The notes beneath the pieces were generated by a model, which saw nothing but the letters and a program-made list of their open reading frames with translations, was not told the DNA's origin and did not search any database. Below, piece by piece: positions 34,958-43,815 of a stretch of 64,000 nt of DNA. Position numbers and translations under genes: made by a program. Source of the DNA: JBASEY01 sp049652745 (GTDB lineage: Bacteria > CSSED10-310); the NCBI GenBank assembly GCA_049652745.1, contig JBASEY010000027.1:1-64000 (forward strand), read 5' to 3'. Each line of letters opens with the position of its first letter. Within the stretch, counting starts at the first letter, position 1.

Positions 34958-36445
34958 ATGAAACCGTTGGATGATGAAGAACGACTCCTGGAAAAGCTTC
35001 GAGAAAAATTGGGGGCTCCTAAAAAGCAGGATGAGCGTGCGGAATTGGAGCGTCTGTTTGGAAAACGTGAAAAAAACGACGAAGACCGATTACGGGCGAA
35101 ATTAGTGAAACCTTCCGTTCAAGTTGGCGATATTATCGATATCACGATTGAAAAACTCGCTTTTGGAGGTGAAGCCATCGGCAGGTATAAGAATTACCCC
35201 GTTTTTGTTACTGGAGCGGTCCCGGGTGATACGGTTCGAGTCAGACTGACAAAAGTTGCTCAGGACATGTGTCGTGCCGAGATAATTGAATTTACGGCAA
35301 AGTCCTCAAACCGAATTCCGGCGGAATGCCCCCGCTTCGGCGTCTGTGGAGGCTGTCATCTTCAATGTCTGGTATATACGGCCCAACTCAAAGCAAAAGA
35401 AGATATGATGGCTGATGTACTGTCTCGAATCGGCGGTATTGACATTGCAATTAGAAATGTCGTTGGCTCGCCGGAAAAAGTCGCCTATCGCATTCGAACC
35501 CGGCTGCATGTCGATGTCATAAACAATAAAATCATTACAGGTTATTATGCGGGTCAAAGCCATGATCTTGTTCCAATCGATCATTGTCCGTTGTTGACAA
35601 AACCTTTGAACAACATAATCGCCGTTTTACCGGAACTGCTGCCGCTTCCCGGAACTGCTCCGATTCCTGAAGAAATCCAATTGCAAATGTCGATGGACGG
35701 TGGAAATGTTGTCATGTATCTGATCGGCAAAGACCTGTATGGTGTCGAGACTATTTTCGAGAAATCGAAAAAGCTGGGCTTGCCGATCACTGGTGTCATT
35801 CAGGAAAAAAACGGGGAACGAGCCGGCGACGCGACGTTGACTCATCGCGTAGGAAAATATCAGTTCAGAGTTACAGCGGATGTTTTTTTTCAAGCTAATC
35901 ATTATCTGCATAAAAAACTGATTGACCAGGTTCTGCAGTTGTCTTCACCATCTGCAAACGACACGATTCTGGATTTGTACTGTGGTTGTGGATTTTTCAG
36001 CTTGCCCTTAGCGCCGTTTGCTCAATCATTGATCGGTATGGACAACAACCCATCGGCAATTGAAGATGCCATTTTCAATGCAGAGCAGGCAAACGTATCA
36101 AACGTGAAATTCTTTGTCGCAGACGATAAAGGCTTTTTCAATCACCCATCTATCAAGCAATCAATGTTTTCTTTGGTAATAGTCGATCCTCCGCGTCAAG
36201 GTCTGTCCTCGGAAACCATCAAAGGAATCATAGCGTTAAAGCCTGAAAAATTGATGTATATTTCATGTGATCCAGCTACGCTGGCAAGAGATTTGCGGAT
36301 ATTGGCGGAATCGGATTTTCGGGTGCGTGTTATTCAACCGATGGATATGTTTCCACAAACCTATCATCTGGAAAACCTTGTGTTTTTAACGCACAAATAT
36401 ACATCCTCTCAGGCGGCGTATCGTGCATTTTCTGATTTGCGTTGA
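34958..36445 (+). CDS. 23S rRNA (uracil-5-)-methyltransferase, RlmD/RumA family
   Basis: The 495 aa protein is a TRAM-domain, 4Fe-4S RNA m5U methyltransferase. An unusual charged N-terminal extension (1-53) precedes the TRAM domain (about 54-112). The cluster cysteines follow as C124-x5-C130-x2-C133, with the fourth Cys near 210 (IDHCPLL). The AdoMet motif DLYCGCGFFSLPLA, VDPPRQGLSSE and the catalytic nucleophile in YISCDPATLARDL are all present. Which uridine (747 or 1939 in E. coli numbering) cannot be told. Its 3' end contains the likely promoter of selC. Confidence 0.9.
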   Translation: MKPLDDEERLLEKLREKLGAPKKQDERAELERLFGKREKNDEDRLRAKLVKPSVQVGDIIDITIEKLAFGGEAIGRYKNYPVFVTGAVPGDTVRVRLTKVAQDMCRAEIIEFTAKSSNRIPAECPRFGVCGGCHLQCLVYTAQLKAKEDMMADVLSRIGGIDIAIRNVVGSPEKVAYRIRTRLHVDVINNKIITGYYAGQSHDLVPIDHCPLLTKPLNNIIAVLPELLPLPGTAPIPEEIQLQMSMDGGNVVMYLIGKDLYGVETIFEKSKKLGLPITGVIQEKNGERAGDATLTHRVGKYQFRVTADVFFQANHYLHKKLIDQVLQLSSPSANDTILDLYCGCGFFSLPLAPFAQSLIGMDNNPSAIEDAIFNAEQANVSNVKFFVADDKGFFNHPSIKQSMFSLVIVDPPRQGLSSETIKGIIALKPEKLMYISCDPATLARDLRILAESDFRVRVIQPMDMFPQTYHLENLVFLTHKYTSSQAAYRAFSDLR

Positions 36446-36470
36446 AAAAGTTTTTAAGTATGAGTAATGT
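36442..36470 (+). promoter_or_regulatory. Candidate promoter for selC
   Basis: TTGAAA (36442-36447), 17-nt spacer, TAATGT (36465-36470). It overlaps the end of the methyltransferase gene. The predicted start falls at or next to the first base of tRNA-Sec, leaving almost no leader, which is unusual; cotranscription with the upstream gene is possible. Confidence 0.4.
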
Positions 36471-36476
36471 GATATC

Positions 36477-36573
36477 GGGAGCGGGTGGTGTCTGGTGATG
36501 CCTCCGGTCTTCAAAACCGGTATGGGGTCTTAAAAGGGTCCTGGGTGGGTTCGATTCCCATGCGCTCCCGCCA
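36477..36573 (+). tRNA. selC: tRNA-Sec (UCA)
   Basis: This 97-nt gene has all hallmarks of bacterial selenocysteine tRNA. There is an extended 6-bp D stem GGTGTC/GATGCC closed by a 4-nt loop TGGT. The anticodon arm CCGGT-CTTCAAA-ACCGG carries UCA. The long variable arm pairs GGGTCTT with AGGGTCC around AAA. The T-arm is GTGGG-TTCGATT-CCCAT, the discriminator is G, and CCA is encoded. The acceptor shows 7 Watson-Crick pairs (GGGAGCG/CGCTCCC); the eighth position expected for tRNA-Sec would be G-G. It proves the genome has a UGA-decoding tRNA. selA, selB and selD are not in the window. Confidence 0.95.
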
Positions 36574-36603
36574 TTTTTTACCATCTTAAAACAGGACATA
36601 AAA

Positions 36604-37869
36604 ATGACAAGTACAAGGTTATGCCCTGAAATAGCCCCTGACAAGCCTCCAATAATCGTGCAGAAATTTGGCGGGAGCACCATGCAGGGACAAACCGCGT
36701 TTGAGTCAGTTAAAAGCACTGTACAGCGAGCACTGCGATCAGGTCGAAAAGTTGTTGCTGTGGTTTCCGCTATCGGTCGTGGCCCAGACGTGGAAACAGG
36801 GTTTCAGGGAGACCCTTATGCGACGGACACGCTGTTGACGCTTCTTCCGGATGATCCGGTACATATATGCCTACGGGAAAAAGACTTACTGATGATGTGC
36901 GGCGAGATCATTTCAGCAGTGAAGTTGGCTTGTTACTTGCGTTCGCAAAACATATCAGCCAGGGCCAGAACCGGCTTCGAAGCCGGTATAATTACCGATG
37001 AGAATTCTTGTAATGCTCGGATAAAGACTGTCTTTCCCAATCGCATTCTATGTGATCTTGAATTGATGGATGTCATTGTTATAGCCGGCTTTCAAGGTAT
37101 TTCCGAATCAGGAAAGATAACCACTTTGGGCCGAGGAGGGTCCGACACGACAGCCGTGGCTTTGGGCAAAGCTTTACAGGCAGAGCGAATTGAAATATAT
37201 ACGGATCAATCCGGCGTTTTTTCCGCCGATCCCCGTGATGTCCCACAGGCAAAACATTTGGACGTTATAAACGCCAAAGATATTGTGCACATGACATGGG
37301 CCGGTGCAAAAGTTCTACACCCGCGTGCTGCCGAAATGATCGATCGTTTCAAGCTTCCCGTCATTATTGGAAGCGTTTTGGCTCCCGAAAAAACAACTCA
37401 GATAGAAGTCAAGGAATCATACGAATCGTCTCAACTAATCACTGCGGTCGCACATGGTGAAATCGTCACCCAAATCACCATATTTCATTCCATAAAAGGT
37501 GATGCATCGTTTCTTGAAAAAGTATTTCAACTTGTTACAGATGCATCGGTGAGCATGGATATGTTTACCGTCACAGAAAATTTTTTGCAGTTTACAGTGG
37601 ACGATTCACTTGCTCCCCTGGTAATTCGGGCGCTTAAAGAAAACGATTATCATTTTTCTATCCGTAATAAATGTAAAAAAGTGTCGATTGTGGGAGCAGG
37701 TATGCATAAAATGAAAGGGGTTGCAGCTCGCTTTTCAAAAGCTTTATCGAAAGCTGAAATCTCAATTTTACAGACTGCGGATTCTCATGCCACGATTTCG
37801 GTGCTCGTAGACAATAAGCACGCTAAAAAAGCTCAGCAAGTTTTACATGATGAATTTTTAGGGGGCTGA
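36604..37869 (+). CDS. lysC: Aspartate kinase
   Basis: It phosphorylates aspartate, the first step to Lys/DAP, Thr and Met. The 421 aa protein starts with a short leader and then QKFGGSTM (20-27). Also present: EIISAVKLACYLRSQ, GFQGISESGKITTLGRGGSDTTAVALG and EIYTDQSGVFSADPR (nucleotide site). Two ACT regulatory regions follow after about residue 280 (SMDMFTV..., KVSIVGAGMHKMKGVAARF), implying amino-acid feedback control. The product feeds Asd at 7.8 kb. AGGA precedes the ATG. Confidence 0.93.
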   Translation: MTSTRLCPEIAPDKPPIIVQKFGGSTMQGQTAFESVKSTVQRALRSGRKVVAVVSAIGRGPDVETGFQGDPYATDTLLTLLPDDPVHICLREKDLLMMCGEIISAVKLACYLRSQNISARARTGFEAGIITDENSCNARIKTVFPNRILCDLELMDVIVIAGFQGISESGKITTLGRGGSDTTAVALGKALQAERIEIYTDQSGVFSADPRDVPQAKHLDVINAKDIVHMTWAGAKVLHPRAAEMIDRFKLPVIIGSVLAPEKTTQIEVKESYESSQLITAVAHGEIVTQITIFHSIKGDASFLEKVFQLVTDASVSMDMFTVTENFLQFTVDDSLAPLVIRALKENDYHFSIRNKCKKVSIVGAGMHKMKGVAARFSKALSKAEISILQTADSHATISVLVDNKHAKKAQQVLHDEFLGG

Positions 37870-37888
37870 ATCGATCCTTGGCAGTCTG

Positions 37889-38695
37889 TTATTCCATGGT
37901 TTCTTCACAATATTCCCGAATCAAGTCGATAAAATCCTTGTTTTGCCAAATAGGCTCAAAGTCTTCATCGTTCATGGCCGCTTCAATATAACGTTCGTTG
38001 GTTTCAGATAAATACCAAAGAATATCGAGCGCTTTTTCATACTGTCCAAGGCGGCAATAGATGCAAGCAATATTATATTCTGCATCTTCATAATCAGGGT
38101 CGAGTTCCAGAGCTTTGTTAAAATGTCCCAGAGCTTCATCGAGCCTACTTCGTTCGACCAATTCAACACCACGAATATAGTGGTCTTCGGGGGTTTTCAG
38201 CTCTGAAGCCGGCGGTTTGCTGAGAATTTTTATCCAGGATTCAGCACGGGCTGCAATATCCAATTCTTTAGGGAAATTTTCACGCACAAAGATAAATTCC
38301 TGCCGAGCTTTTTCCTTGTCTCCCGAATTCATGACTTCGATAGCATTCGAAAACTCTCGAATTGCGCGTTTACGTCTTTCCGTCATTTCAACCGGACGAA
38401 ACGGCACATGGGGAGGCATCGGCACTTTTGCAACAGGAACTTTGCAATTCAAGCGTTTACGACGTAATAACGATCTGTCTTCCAATAAATCTTTCTTGTG
38501 GCCGGGGCATGAAGCGCTCAAATTCGAATCCTGTTGAGCCCCACCCTCTTCTTTTCGATGCAAGCCCAGTCGGCGCAATTTCCCCTGAATAGATTTTTTG
38601 GTCACCTGAAACATATCAGCAAGCTCTTGGTTGTTATAATTCATGTAATTATCCCTAAGAAAAACATTATCTTTATCGTTCCATACTTTTGCCAT
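37889..38695 (-). CDS. Helix-turn-helix plus TPR protein
   Basis: This 268 aa protein has an N-terminal HTH/SANT-like domain (1-48; W-x-D-K-D, YNNQELADMFQVTKKSIQGKLRRLGL) of a type often found alone as a DNA-binding module. A linker and two or three TPR units follow (about 110-225; HYIRGVELVERSRLDEALGHF, DYEDAEYNIACIYCRLGQYEKAL). The end WQNKDFIDLIREY resembles the C-terminus of TPR proteins with a terminal residue for helix capping. Probably a regulatory scaffold; no target is known. AGGAG lies 7 nt before the ATG. Confidence 0.7.
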   Translation of the reverse strand: MAKVWNDKDNVFLRDNYMNYNNQELADMFQVTKKSIQGKLRRLGLHRKEEGGAQQDSNLSASCPGHKKDLLEDRSLLRRKRLNCKVPVAKVPMPPHVPFRPVEMTERRKRAIREFSNAIEVMNSGDKEKARQEFIFVRENFPKELDIAARAESWIKILSKPPASELKTPEDHYIRGVELVERSRLDEALGHFNKALELDPDYEDAEYNIACIYCRLGQYEKALDILWYLSETNERYIEAAMNDEDFEPIWQNKDFIDLIREYCEETME

Positions 38696-39101
38696 ACAGC
38701 CTCTCCTGATATGGGTCGGAAAACATCACCAACCTCAAGAATTTGAAATGTAATGGGTTTTAAGATTAGTGTCAAGACATCCTATTTGAACATTTTCGAC
38801 AACAGCCAATGAAATTGTCATACTGACGACAAATAGATCGGGAACGATAAAGGTCGACTTCTGTTATGGATTTGATTTGTCTGCTTTAGCGCTGTTATTA
38901 ATAAAAAACCTCTAAAACCTTGGATTTTATACTTGTTCTCAAGATCAAACATACAAAATCACTCAAAATCATTCGACATATCCGCAATTTCAAAATAGAA
39001 CAATCATGGCTCAAACCATTCTTGTCCTTGACGGATTATCCTTTTCGCTTTAAGGTATAGTCGCTCAAATGGATTTGTTAGACATTTCCTTAGGAGGCGG
39101 C
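38696..39101. other. Intergenic region between divergent genes
   Basis: No gene or RNA is recognised. The 406 bp are AT-rich and should contain the promoters of the leftward HTH/TPR gene and the rightward DUF507 operon. A TTGACG at about 39030 with TATAGT 22 bp later is too widely spaced to count. TTAGGAGG near 39089-39096 serves the start at 39102. Confidence 0.4.
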
Positions 39102-39380
39102 ATGAAGCTAAGATCATCTCGAATAGAATATATTGCTGGTGAAATAGTGCGCATACTATCTGAAGAAGAATTTATTATTGTGTTTGATAAAGATGACGCA
39201 ATTGCTGCAGTAGCCTCGGTCATTTCCGAGGATCTTTCGGTTGAAGACAGGCTGGATGAGGAAGTCAGAAAATTACTTGAGGATTATGAAAAGACAATGG
39301 ATCATGGTAATATCCAATATCATGAAATGTTCAAATTGGTGAAAGCAAGACTGGTAAAACAGAGAGGTCTTATTTTATAG
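39102..39380 (+). CDS. DUF507 family protein, first copy
   Basis: The 92 aa protein matches DUF507, a small family of unknown function frequent in Desulfobacterota, Nitrospirota and Aquificota. It has the MKLRSSRIEYIAGEIVRIL start, a charged middle (DDAIAAVASVISEDLSVEDRLDEEVRKLLE) and the C-terminal VKARLVKQRG. The start at 39102 is set by AGGAGG. It is followed 10 bp later by a second DUF507 gene. Confidence 0.82.
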   Translation: MKLRSSRIEYIAGEIVRILSEEEFIIVFDKDDAIAAVASVISEDLSVEDRLDEEVRKLLEDYEKTMDHGNIQYHEMFKLVKARLVKQRGLIL

Positions 39381-39390
39381 GAGACGGTCA

Positions 39391-39699
39391 ATGCGTTTAT
39401 CGGATCAGAAAATCAACCATCTGGCTCATTTGGTCACAGAGGCTATTGAAGACGGAGTTTTCATGGATGTCTTGCGTGAGACAAACGAAATTCGGCTGAG
39501 AATTAAACTGATATTGACCGATGAATTGAAGCTCGAAGATGAGATCGATCGTGCCGTTCGCCAGACTTTTCGTTCCATGAGCAAGCCTCCGCCTGAAGGC
39601 AGCAAGGAATGGGAAGTGATGTATGAGCAATTCTACCAGGAGCAGATGCAGAAGCGACGGGGGTATGGAAAAATTCGACGAATAGATCAAAAGAAATGA
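39391..39699 (+). CDS. DUF507 family protein, second copy
   Basis: This 102 aa paralogue starts MRLSDQKINHLAHLVTEAI, with a central IKLILTDELKLEDEIDRAVRQTFRSM and a basic C-terminus. Tandem DUF507 genes are common in deltaproteobacteria-like genomes and may form a heteromer. The ATG of the DUF4416 gene overlaps its stop (ATGA), so the three small genes are coupled. Confidence 0.82.
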   Translation: MRLSDQKINHLAHLVTEAIEDGVFMDVLRETNEIRLRIKLILTDELKLEDEIDRAVRQTFRSMSKPPPEGSKEWEVMYEQFYQEQMQKRRGYGKIRRIDQKK

Positions 39700-40235
39700 A
39701 GCTTCTGGTTTCACCCTCACCCAGCATTTTTTTTACTGCCATTCTTGCGGTAGACAACACAATTTTCACTGATACCCTTTCACTATTATCTCGAAAATAT
39801 GGAAAACCTCTGCACATTTTGCAACCGAAGCATTTCCGGCATACGGACTACTACTCTTCGGAGATGGGATCTGATTTAATCAAAGGATTTATAGCTTTTG
39901 AACCTCCTTTTGACCAAAGCCGCCTGTTGGACCGAAAGCTTGAAACCCGTGGATTGGAATGGGCACTGGGATACCATGACAATGATGGTTTTCACAGACA
40001 AGTCAATATTGATCCGGGATATGTCAGCCTCTATCATGTCGCCCTTGCAACCAGCAAAAACTTCTCTCATCGAGTGTATCTGGGTGAAGGCATATACGGA
40101 GAAGTAACTCTATTATATCGGACTACCGGCTGGGAATTATTGCCGTGGACTTACCCGGATTACAAAATACTTGAGGTGCAAACATTTCTATCTCGTTGCC
40201 GTGAATCATTAAAACAGTATATTGAGATTGTCTGA
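39696..40235 (+). CDS. DUF4416 family protein
   Basis: The 179 aa protein has the DUF4416 signatures F-FTDTLSLLSRKYG, DYYSSEMGSDLIKGFIAFE, RQVNIDPGYVSLYHVALATSKNFSHRVYLGEGIYGEVTLLY (read in pieces) and WTYPDY. Function unknown. Its overlap with the DUF507 pair suggests a shared role. Confidence 0.85.
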   Translation: MKLLVSPSPSIFFTAILAVDNTIFTDTLSLLSRKYGKPLHILQPKHFRHTDYYSSEMGSDLIKGFIAFEPPFDQSRLLDRKLETRGLEWALGYHDNDGFHRQVNIDPGYVSLYHVALATSKNFSHRVYLGEGIYGEVTLLYRTTGWELLPWTYPDYKILEVQTFLSRCRESLKQYIEIV

Positions 40236-40296
40236 CGAGTATGGCTTGAAATAGTGCAACAACGCCATTCCAAATAAATTTATCGACTGGCGGCTA

Positions 40297-40788
40297 CTAT
40301 AAACGGATGATTTCTGCTGCAGCCTTCCCAGAATCCAGAGTCAACACAGCTACGGAGTGATATGGAGCAAAGCGTTTGTCGAACGGGCTGCCCGGATTGA
40401 CCATCAAACACCCTTGCCGGTCATCGATTGCAGGATGATGTGAATGACCATAGACAATAACGGTGATATTTTCCTTTTCAAATGCTTCAAATACACGTCT
40501 TTTCAATCCAATCGGAGCCCCCCAGCCATGTATCAGGCCGATTTTGCAGCTTTCCAATTCCAAAATTTTCTTGGTCGGCAACAGGGATACTTCTCCTTGA
40601 ATATCCATATTACCCTTTACTGCGTGAACCGGCGCTAAAACGCGGCAACAATCCAAAACCGATTCATGGGTTATATCACCCGCATGTAAGATCAAATCGA
40701 CTTTTCCAAAAGCCTGCTGAATATCTTTGAATGTCGATGAGGAACATCGATTTAAATGTGTGTCAGACAACAAACCAATCCGTATCAT
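40297..40788 (-). CDS. YfcE/MJ0936-type phosphodiesterase
   Basis: A small calcineurin-like metallophosphoesterase of 163 aa: SDTHLN (metal-binding DxH), HAGDITHES, KGNMD (GNxD), YGHSHHPA (GHxHxP) and NPGSPFDKR. Such enzymes cleave phosphodiester or pyrophosphate bonds, in vivo substrate unknown. Start ATG 40788 with GGAGG 9 nt upstream. Convergent to the DUF4416 gene. Confidence 0.87.
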   Translation of the reverse strand: MIRIGLLSDTHLNRCSSSTFKDIQQAFGKVDLILHAGDITHESVLDCCRVLAPVHAVKGNMDIQGEVSLLPTKKILELESCKIGLIHGWGAPIGLKRRVFEAFEKENITVIVYGHSHHPAIDDRQGCLMVNPGSPFDKRFAPYHSVAVLTLDSGKAAAEIIRL

Positions 40789-40906
40789 GTCTAAAAGCCT
40801 CCAGCCTTGCGGCAAATCGTAAAATCAGTTGAAAATTATGTGCCAATCTTTTACCATACGTCAACCTGGAAGGTTTGAACACACCAGATGATTCAAGGAG
40901 ACCCCG

Positions 40907-42811
40907 ATGTTAAGCACTTTTCGAACAAAAATTAAATTTTGGAGTCATTTTATTCTCTGGCCGGTCATAATATCGTTTATCGCATTTTATGGATGGTCTT
41001 TTCTTTCCCGTCCACAAAAGGCCGACACTGCAGCATTGGTCGGAGATGTTGAAATTTCACCCTCTCAGCTTATTGAAACCCGGCGGCGTATTGTCCAGTA
41101 TTATCGAGATATGTACAAAGACAATTTTGAACAGTACACCAAAAATGTAGATTTTGACGAGCTTGCGATCAATGCTCTGGTTTTCGACGTTTTGCTGGAT
41201 GATGCAGCCGAAGATTTGGGAATAAAAATTTCAACCAAAGATATCCAGGATACAATCAGCAAAAGTCGTGCTTTCCAGGTCAACGACACTTTTTCAACGG
41301 ATATTTATTTACGAGCTTTGAAACGGGCGGGAATAACACCTTCACAATATGAAGCGTCAGTTGCCCAAGACTTGAGAAAAAATCGAACACGATCGTTATT
41401 GGGCGCTGCAGGTGTAATTTCAGACTTCGAATTGAAAAAAATTTTTATTAATCAAAACGTTAAAATCGATACGGATTATTTCATATTCAGACCAATGGAA
41501 TTCCGAGACTCCGTCGACGACTCAACTGAGCTTGTCAAACAGTATTATGAAGATAACCTTGAAGATTTTCGTGCTGGTGATCAGATAAAATTGAATTATA
41601 TCCTTTTTGACCCCAAAACCATGGAAAAAGAAGCTGATATCGATGAATTCGATATCGAAGACTTCTATGAAGCCAATTTCGAAAAGTACCATGAACCGGA
41701 ACAGGTCAAAGCCAGCCATATCCTAATAATGGTAAAAGCTGATGATGACGAAGAAACTGTTGAAAAAGCACGACAAAAAGCTGTCGAAATTCAGAACAAA
41801 CTCAAAGCTGGTGAAAATTTTGCCTCCCTCGCCAAGGAATACTCCGAATGTCCTTCCGCCGAAAATGGGGGTGATCTGGGATTTTTCCCAAAAGGCGCAA
41901 TGGATCCGGCCTTTGAAAATGCAGTCTGGGATCTTGAAATGAATCAATTGACTGAAGCGCCGGTACGCACACAATTCGGCTTTCACATCATTCAAAAAAC
42001 CGGTTATAAAAAGGAAGGTTTGAAATCTTTGGAGGAAGTTCGAGATCAGATCGAACAAAATTTGCGCAGCAGCGAAAGCAAAATAATCGCCATGAAAAAA
42101 GCGCAACGTCTTTTCGATCGAATTGAACCTTTTCAAACAAAACTAGCCGAATTGGCTCAGGATGCCGAGATGACTGTACAAACCAGTGATTTTTTTGAAC
42201 CTAAGACACCTCCAGGATTGTTCGGTTACGCACCTAATCTCAGTGATATCCTTGTCAATCTTGAAAAAGATGAAATCAGTATACCTACTGAAACATCGGT
42301 TGGTGTTTTTCTTTTCGAAATCGCCGAGACAAGGGAATCACATATTCCTCCGTTTGAAGAAATCGAAAACAAAGTCAAAACTCAATATCGAAACTCCACA
42401 CAGGCAGACCTTGCCCGCAAAAAAGCTGAAACGGTTCATGCTTTTCTTCTTGATAATCATACCTGGGAAGAAGCTTCTGAAACCTTCAATATCAAAACAG
42501 AAAAATCCGGATTGGTTTCACGGGAAGCGGGAATACCTGCACTCAAAACTGACGAATCTGTTCTCGACACCTTATTCGAAATGAAACCGGGAATTATCAG
42601 CGATGTCTATACTGTTTACAATAATTCTTTTATTTTCCGCGTGACGGAAAAGATCGAGTTTGATCAGAAAGCCTTTGAAAGTGAACTACCCAAATTGCGC
42701 CGACAGTCATTAATCGATAGACAGCATCATGCCGTTGATAGCTGGCTGGAACAACGTAAAAGGGAATTGACACAGCAGGGTAAATATAAAATCAATATTC
42801 CCGCTTTCTGA
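40907..42811 (+). CDS. PpiD/SurA-like membrane-anchored peptidyl-prolyl isomerase
   Basis: The 634 aa product has a short cytoplasmic start, one membrane helix (about 14-32) and a large periplasmic region. The SurA_N-type chaperone domain (about 40-190) is followed by a parvulin PpiC domain (about 265-375: VKASHILIMVK, SLAKEYSECPSAENGGDLGFF, GFHIIQKTG) and a C-terminal helical domain. The architecture matches PpiD, which helps fold proteins leaving the Sec translocon. It is first of an apparent operon with polyprenyl synthase. Confidence 0.85.
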   Translation: MLSTFRTKIKFWSHFILWPVIISFIAFYGWSFLSRPQKADTAALVGDVEISPSQLIETRRRIVQYYRDMYKDNFEQYTKNVDFDELAINALVFDVLLDDAAEDLGIKISTKDIQDTISKSRAFQVNDTFSTDIYLRALKRAGITPSQYEASVAQDLRKNRTRSLLGAAGVISDFELKKIFINQNVKIDTDYFIFRPMEFRDSVDDSTELVKQYYEDNLEDFRAGDQIKLNYILFDPKTMEKEADIDEFDIEDFYEANFEKYHEPEQVKASHILIMVKADDDEETVEKARQKAVEIQNKLKAGENFASLAKEYSECPSAENGGDLGFFPKGAMDPAFENAVWDLEMNQLTEAPVRTQFGFHIIQKTGYKKEGLKSLEEVRDQIEQNLRSSESKIIAMKKAQRLFDRIEPFQTKLAELAQDAEMTVQTSDFFEPKTPPGLFGYAPNLSDILVNLEKDEISIPTETSVGVFLFEIAETRESHIPPFEEIENKVKTQYRNSTQADLARKKAETVHAFLLDNHTWEEASETFNIKTEKSGLVSREAGIPALKTDESVLDTLFEMKPGIISDVYTVYNNSFIFRVTEKIEFDQKAFESELPKLRRQSLIDRQHHAVDSWLEQRKRELTQQGKYKINIPAF

Positions 42812-42845
42812 TGCATGACTCTTAAACGTTTTTATTGGAGTATAC

Positions 42846-43814
42846 TTGGGAGTGAAAGTACCTTTCCGGAGTATCGATCATCTCTTTAGTAAATTTGATC
42901 ACCTTATTTCTACTGTTTTGTCTGATATTAACCCCGTTATCAATCAGACAGTATTGCCAAAGATTTTAGAAAAGGGAAAACGAGTTCGACCCACTTTGGT
43001 TTATCTGTCGGCCGCAATATGCAACGCAAAGACATCTCTTCAATGCCACCGACACGCTGTCGTTGTCGAACTGATACATACGGCCTCATTATTTCAAGAC
43101 GATGTTTTAGATCATGCTGAAGTTCGACGAGGACGTCCAAGTATCAATAGACTTTTCGGGAACGATACCGCCGTACTTGTCGGTGATTTGTTATATATGA
43201 AAGCGTTGGCTTTGATGTCGTCACAAAATAAAACCCTCCGAAATGCCGTTAACCAAACTGTTGTCGCCATGATCGAAGCGGAAATTTTTCAAGGCCTGAA
43301 CCGTTTTGCAATTTTGAATGAGAAGCAATATTTTGATGTCATTAAGGGTAAGACAGCGGCATTGATGAAACTTTCCTGTCAACTGGGAGCTTCACTGTCA
43401 GGAAACGAAAAATGGATTTCTACCTTGGCACAATATGGCGAAAAACTGGGCCTGGCCTACCAACTTATAGACGATTTACTGGATTGGACTGGGAATAATA
43501 CCGACAAAGGCATTTACAGCGACGCCAAAGAAGGCCGGTTCACTCTACCGCTTCTCCGCCTGTTGGACACTATGACCACGTCGGCAAAAACACTGTTACT
43601 AGACGATTTGAAAAACTTTTCAGCCGACCAAAAGCCGGAAAAAATGCATAAATATCGTGAAATGATCAACGATAAAGGTATTTCATACAAGATTCGCCGG
43701 GAAGCTGAACAGATTGTTCTTCAAGCAGCCGACACCCTTTCTGATCTCCCAAAATCCCCTTTCTTGGATAGTTTGCTTGATCTATCGAATAATCTTGTTA
43801 AACGAGGAGAATAA
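42846..43814 (+). CDS. Polyprenyl (octaprenyl-type) diphosphate synthase
   Basis: This 322 aa trans-isoprenyl diphosphate synthase extends farnesyl diphosphate for quinone side chains. First aspartate-rich motif DDVLD (85-89), preceding KGKRVRP (43-49) and second motif LIDDLLD (about 206-212) with GKTAALMKLSC. It resembles IspB/HepT-like long-chain synthases; chain length cannot be read safely. The start is TTG 42846 with GGAG 5 nt before; a GTG two codons later is possible. Confidence 0.87.
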   Translation: MGVKVPFRSIDHLFSKFDHLISTVLSDINPVINQTVLPKILEKGKRVRPTLVYLSAAICNAKTSLQCHRHAVVVELIHTASLFQDDVLDHAEVRRGRPSINRLFGNDTAVLVGDLLYMKALALMSSQNKTLRNAVNQTVVAMIEAEIFQGLNRFAILNEKQYFDVIKGKTAALMKLSCQLGASLSGNEKWISTLAQYGEKLGLAYQLIDDLLDWTGNNTDKGIYSDAKEGRFTLPLLRLLDTMTTSAKTLLLDDLKNFSADQKPEKMHKYREMINDKGISYKIRREAEQIVLQAADTLSDLPKSPFLDSLLDLSNNLVKRGE

Positions 43815-43815
43815 A

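Noticed and set aside
36330..36719. Minus-strand frame across tRNA-Sec
   Set aside because: It spans the tRNA and the start of lysC and encodes nothing recognisable.
38696..39101. Small RNA or riboswitch before the DUF507 operon
   Set aside because: No convincing stem-loop series or known aptamer motif was seen in the AT-rich gap.
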